Positions 5,680 through 6,215 of a stretch of 6,215 nt of DNA are shown here, piece after piece. Positions within the stretch are counted from its first letter, which is position 1. Each line of letters opens with the position of its first letter. The DNA comes from Candidatus Saccharimonadota bacterium. GTDB lineage: Bacteria > Patescibacteriota > Saccharimonadia > Saccharimonadales > Saccharimonadaceae. The stretch lies in assembly GCA_905372275.1 (NCBI GenBank), contig CAJPON010000017.1, positions 1-6,215 of the forward strand, read 5' to 3'. The notes beneath the pieces were generated by a model that was not told where the DNA came from, ran no database searches, and saw only the letters and a program-made list of their open reading frames with translations. The translations under genes and the position numbers were made by a program.

Positions 5680-5735
5680 AAAGTATTGACAATTTCACCA
5701 CTCTATGCTATATTAATACTAGCTTTTCGCTCAAG
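5680..5735 (+). promoter_or_regulatory. Strong extended -10 promoter, right copy of the duplicated cassette
   Basis: A consensus -35 TTGACA (5686-5691), a 17-nt spacer and a -10 TATATT (5709-5714) with TGC before it form the best promoter in the window. Transcription should start near 5720. The block is an inverted copy of 20-75 with only two differences, both inside the spacer (5696 and 5699). Identity begins just before the -35 and ends in the early transcript, so what is conserved is the promoter plus the 5' end of the RNA. It drives the structured leader and the 5803 ORF. Confidence 0.9.
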
Positions 5736-5778
5736 GTTTCTCAAAAAGGGGCGGAAGGTTGCCCTTTTACCTTGAGTG
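5728..5778 (+). promoter_or_regulatory. Two-part leader hairpin upstream of the 5803 gene
   Basis: CGCTCAAGGT (5728-5737) pairs with ACCTTGAGTG (5769-5778) over 10 bp with one wobble. Inside, AAAGGGGC (5745-5752) pairs with GCCCTTTT (5761-5768) over 8 bp with one wobble. The apical loop is GGAAGGTT, itself SD-like. The outer stem starts within the sequence conserved between the two promoter copies. It ends 14 nt before the true SD AGGAGG (5793-5798), which is left free. A regulatory or stabilising role for the transcript is inferred. Confidence 0.65.
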
Positions 5779-5802
5779 AATGATGATTTCGTAGGAGGAA
5801 TC

Positions 5803-6090
5803 ATGACCACCGCCATCATCGTCGTCCTCGTCCTTGTCGGATTCATGCTCTCCCTGGCCGTTCAGGTCGGGGAGGCTCGTGCCGAGGAGGCGCGAGCCTC
5901 CTGGCTGGCTTCTCCTCAAGGACAGGCCTGGGCCAAGAGGGCCCAGGCCGAGGATGTCTGGCGGGACACTTTCAAAGAAGTGTCCCGCCAGACAGGTGAT
6001 TTTATTGCCGCCTGCTTGGCCGCCGAAGCGGCGGCTCAGCCCTGCTTCAAGGCGGCTCGGGCCGCCGAGGAGGCGGCTAATAAGGGCTAA
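5803..6090 (+). CDS. Small single-span membrane protein (95 aa) on a hairpin-rich transcript
   Basis: I do not recognise this protein. Residues 4-22 form one hydrophobic helix (AIIVVLVLVGFMLSLAV). It is followed by an Ala/Glu/Arg-rich, probably helical tail with W34, W43, W53, C71 and C81. ATG 5803 was chosen because a perfect SD AGGAGG (5793-5798) lies 4 nt upstream; a GTG at 5776 lies inside the leader hairpin. Base use is unlike the neighbours: about three quarters of codons end in G or C, with many runs of GCC/GAG. Most of the coding sequence from 5870 on is made of perfect inverted repeats. A second frame is also open through much of the region, so GC-richness alone could explain the open frame. 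The SD plus membrane helix argue for real translation, but a structured RNA with a fortuitous ORF remains possible. Confidence 0.65.
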   Translation: MTTAIIVVLVLVGFMLSLAVQVGEARAEEARASWLASPQGQAWAKRAQAEDVWRDTFKEVSRQTGDFIAACLAAEAAAQPCFKAARAAEEAANKG

Positions 6091-6096
6091 CAGCCC
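5870..6096 (+). repeat. Chain of hairpins within and just after the 5803 ORF
   Basis: The arms are seen directly. H1 is GGAGGCTCGTGCC (5871-5883) with GGCGCGAGCCTCC (5889-5901), 13 bp with one wobble and loop GAGGA. H2 is GGCCTGGGCC (5925-5934) with GGCCCAGGCC (5940-5949), 10 bp perfect. H3 is TGTCTGGCGGGACACTT (5955-5971) with its exact complement (5978-5994), 17 bp perfect and a 6-nt loop. H4 is GCCGCC (6019-6024) with GGCGGC (6030-6035). H5 is GGCGGC-TCGG-GCCGCC (6051-6066). H6 is GGGCT-AAC-AGCCC (6084-6096), with the ORF stop codon at its tip. Such regular spacing is not expected from codon choice alone. Confidence 0.8.
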
Positions 6097-6099
6097 GTC

Positions 6100-6212
6100 G
6101 AAAATAGCTCGCCGAATTGGTTCAACACTGGTTGAGATACTTAATCATTAAGTGTTTCCCGGGTTGATATAAAACCCAATTCCGGTTTGAGCCATTTCGG
6201 CGGGCTATTTTC
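6100..6212 (+). ncRNA. 113-nt structured 3' element closed by a 25-bp stem
   Basis: GAAAATAGCTCGCCGAA (6100-6116) pairs with TTCGGCGGGCTATTTTC (6196-6212) over 17 bp with one G-U wobble. After one T-T mismatch, TGGTTCAA (6118-6125) pairs with TTGAGCCA (6187-6194) over 8 bp with one wobble. Enclosed are two small hairpins: ACTTAA-TCA-TTAAGT (6139-6153) and GGGTT/AACCC (6161-6177). The likely fold is a long stem capped by a three-way junction. It ends in TTTTCTTT at the window edge, so it could be an unusually large terminator, the 3' domain of the RNA started at 5720, or a separate RNA. No promoter of its own is seen. Confidence 0.6.
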
Positions 6213-6215
6213 TTT

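Noticed and set aside
5563..5732. Repeated 10-mer CTTTTCGCTC at 5563-5572 and 5723-5732
   Set aside because: Several shared 10-mers are expected by chance in 6 kb, and the contexts are otherwise unrelated.
20..5735. The inverted 56-bp repeats as termini of a transposon
   Set aside because: The repeats are complete promoters, there is no transposase between them, and the interval holds ordinary housekeeping genes. No target duplication is visible.
5834..6151. Second plus-strand frame over the 5803 gene (105 codons, Arg/Pro-rich)
   Set aside because: It has no SD at its start. The Arg/Pro-rich product is typical of a shifted reading of GC-rich DNA, although it warns that open frames are easily obtained here.
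1..6215. CRISPR array, tRNA or rRNA genes
   Set aside because: No regularly spaced direct repeats and no tRNA- or rRNA-like conserved segments were seen on either strand.

Overview
The window looks like part of a small-genome, intermediate-GC bacterium, most likely a member of the Patescibacteria/CPR group such as Saccharibacteria. This is inferred from three things: compact mostly leaderless genes, a cysteine-free PilB/GspE-type ATPase, and several short exported or hypothetical proteins. No rRNA, tRNA or marker gene is present to prove it. All stops read as standard TAA or TAG, and nothing suggests UGA recoding.

Layout. At 20-75 an outward-pointing (minus strand) sigma-70 type promoter fires off the left edge. 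Then come a SpoU/TrmH-family RNA 2'-O-methyltransferase (105-665, minus) and, divergently, a type IV pilus/type II secretion assembly ATPase (718-2340, plus). An unknown 125-aa protein follows (2446-2823, plus) with a hairpin leader and a good Shine-Dalgarno (SD) sequence, then two strong hairpins (2839-2916). A short-form malic enzyme (2946-4079, minus) diverges from a putative lipoprotein (4155-4772, plus). Next is a gene for a membrane-anchored protein (4855-5301, plus), which appears to be the 5' part of a broken longer gene extending to about 5590. Region 5500-5652 holds large inverted repeats and a possible small RNA. At 5680-5735 there is a second copy of the left-edge promoter, 54/56 identical and in opposite orientation. 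It drives a structured leader and a 95-codon ORF (5803-6090) that is almost entirely built of perfect hairpins, followed by a 113-nt cruciform-like inverted repeat (6100-6212).

Two styles of gene expression coexist. The housekeeping-type genes (methyltransferase, ATPase, malic enzyme, lipoprotein) have a -10 box ending 6-7 nt before the ATG, so they should be transcribed without a leader. The 2446 and 5803 genes have structured leaders, SD sequences and hairpin-rich bodies.

The most interesting object is the right-end unit (about 5680-6212): a repeated strong promoter, a conserved initial transcript and a hairpin-chain RNA that may or may not be a messenger. The left edge of the window probably starts a sister copy. 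I do not recognise it as a described RNA family.
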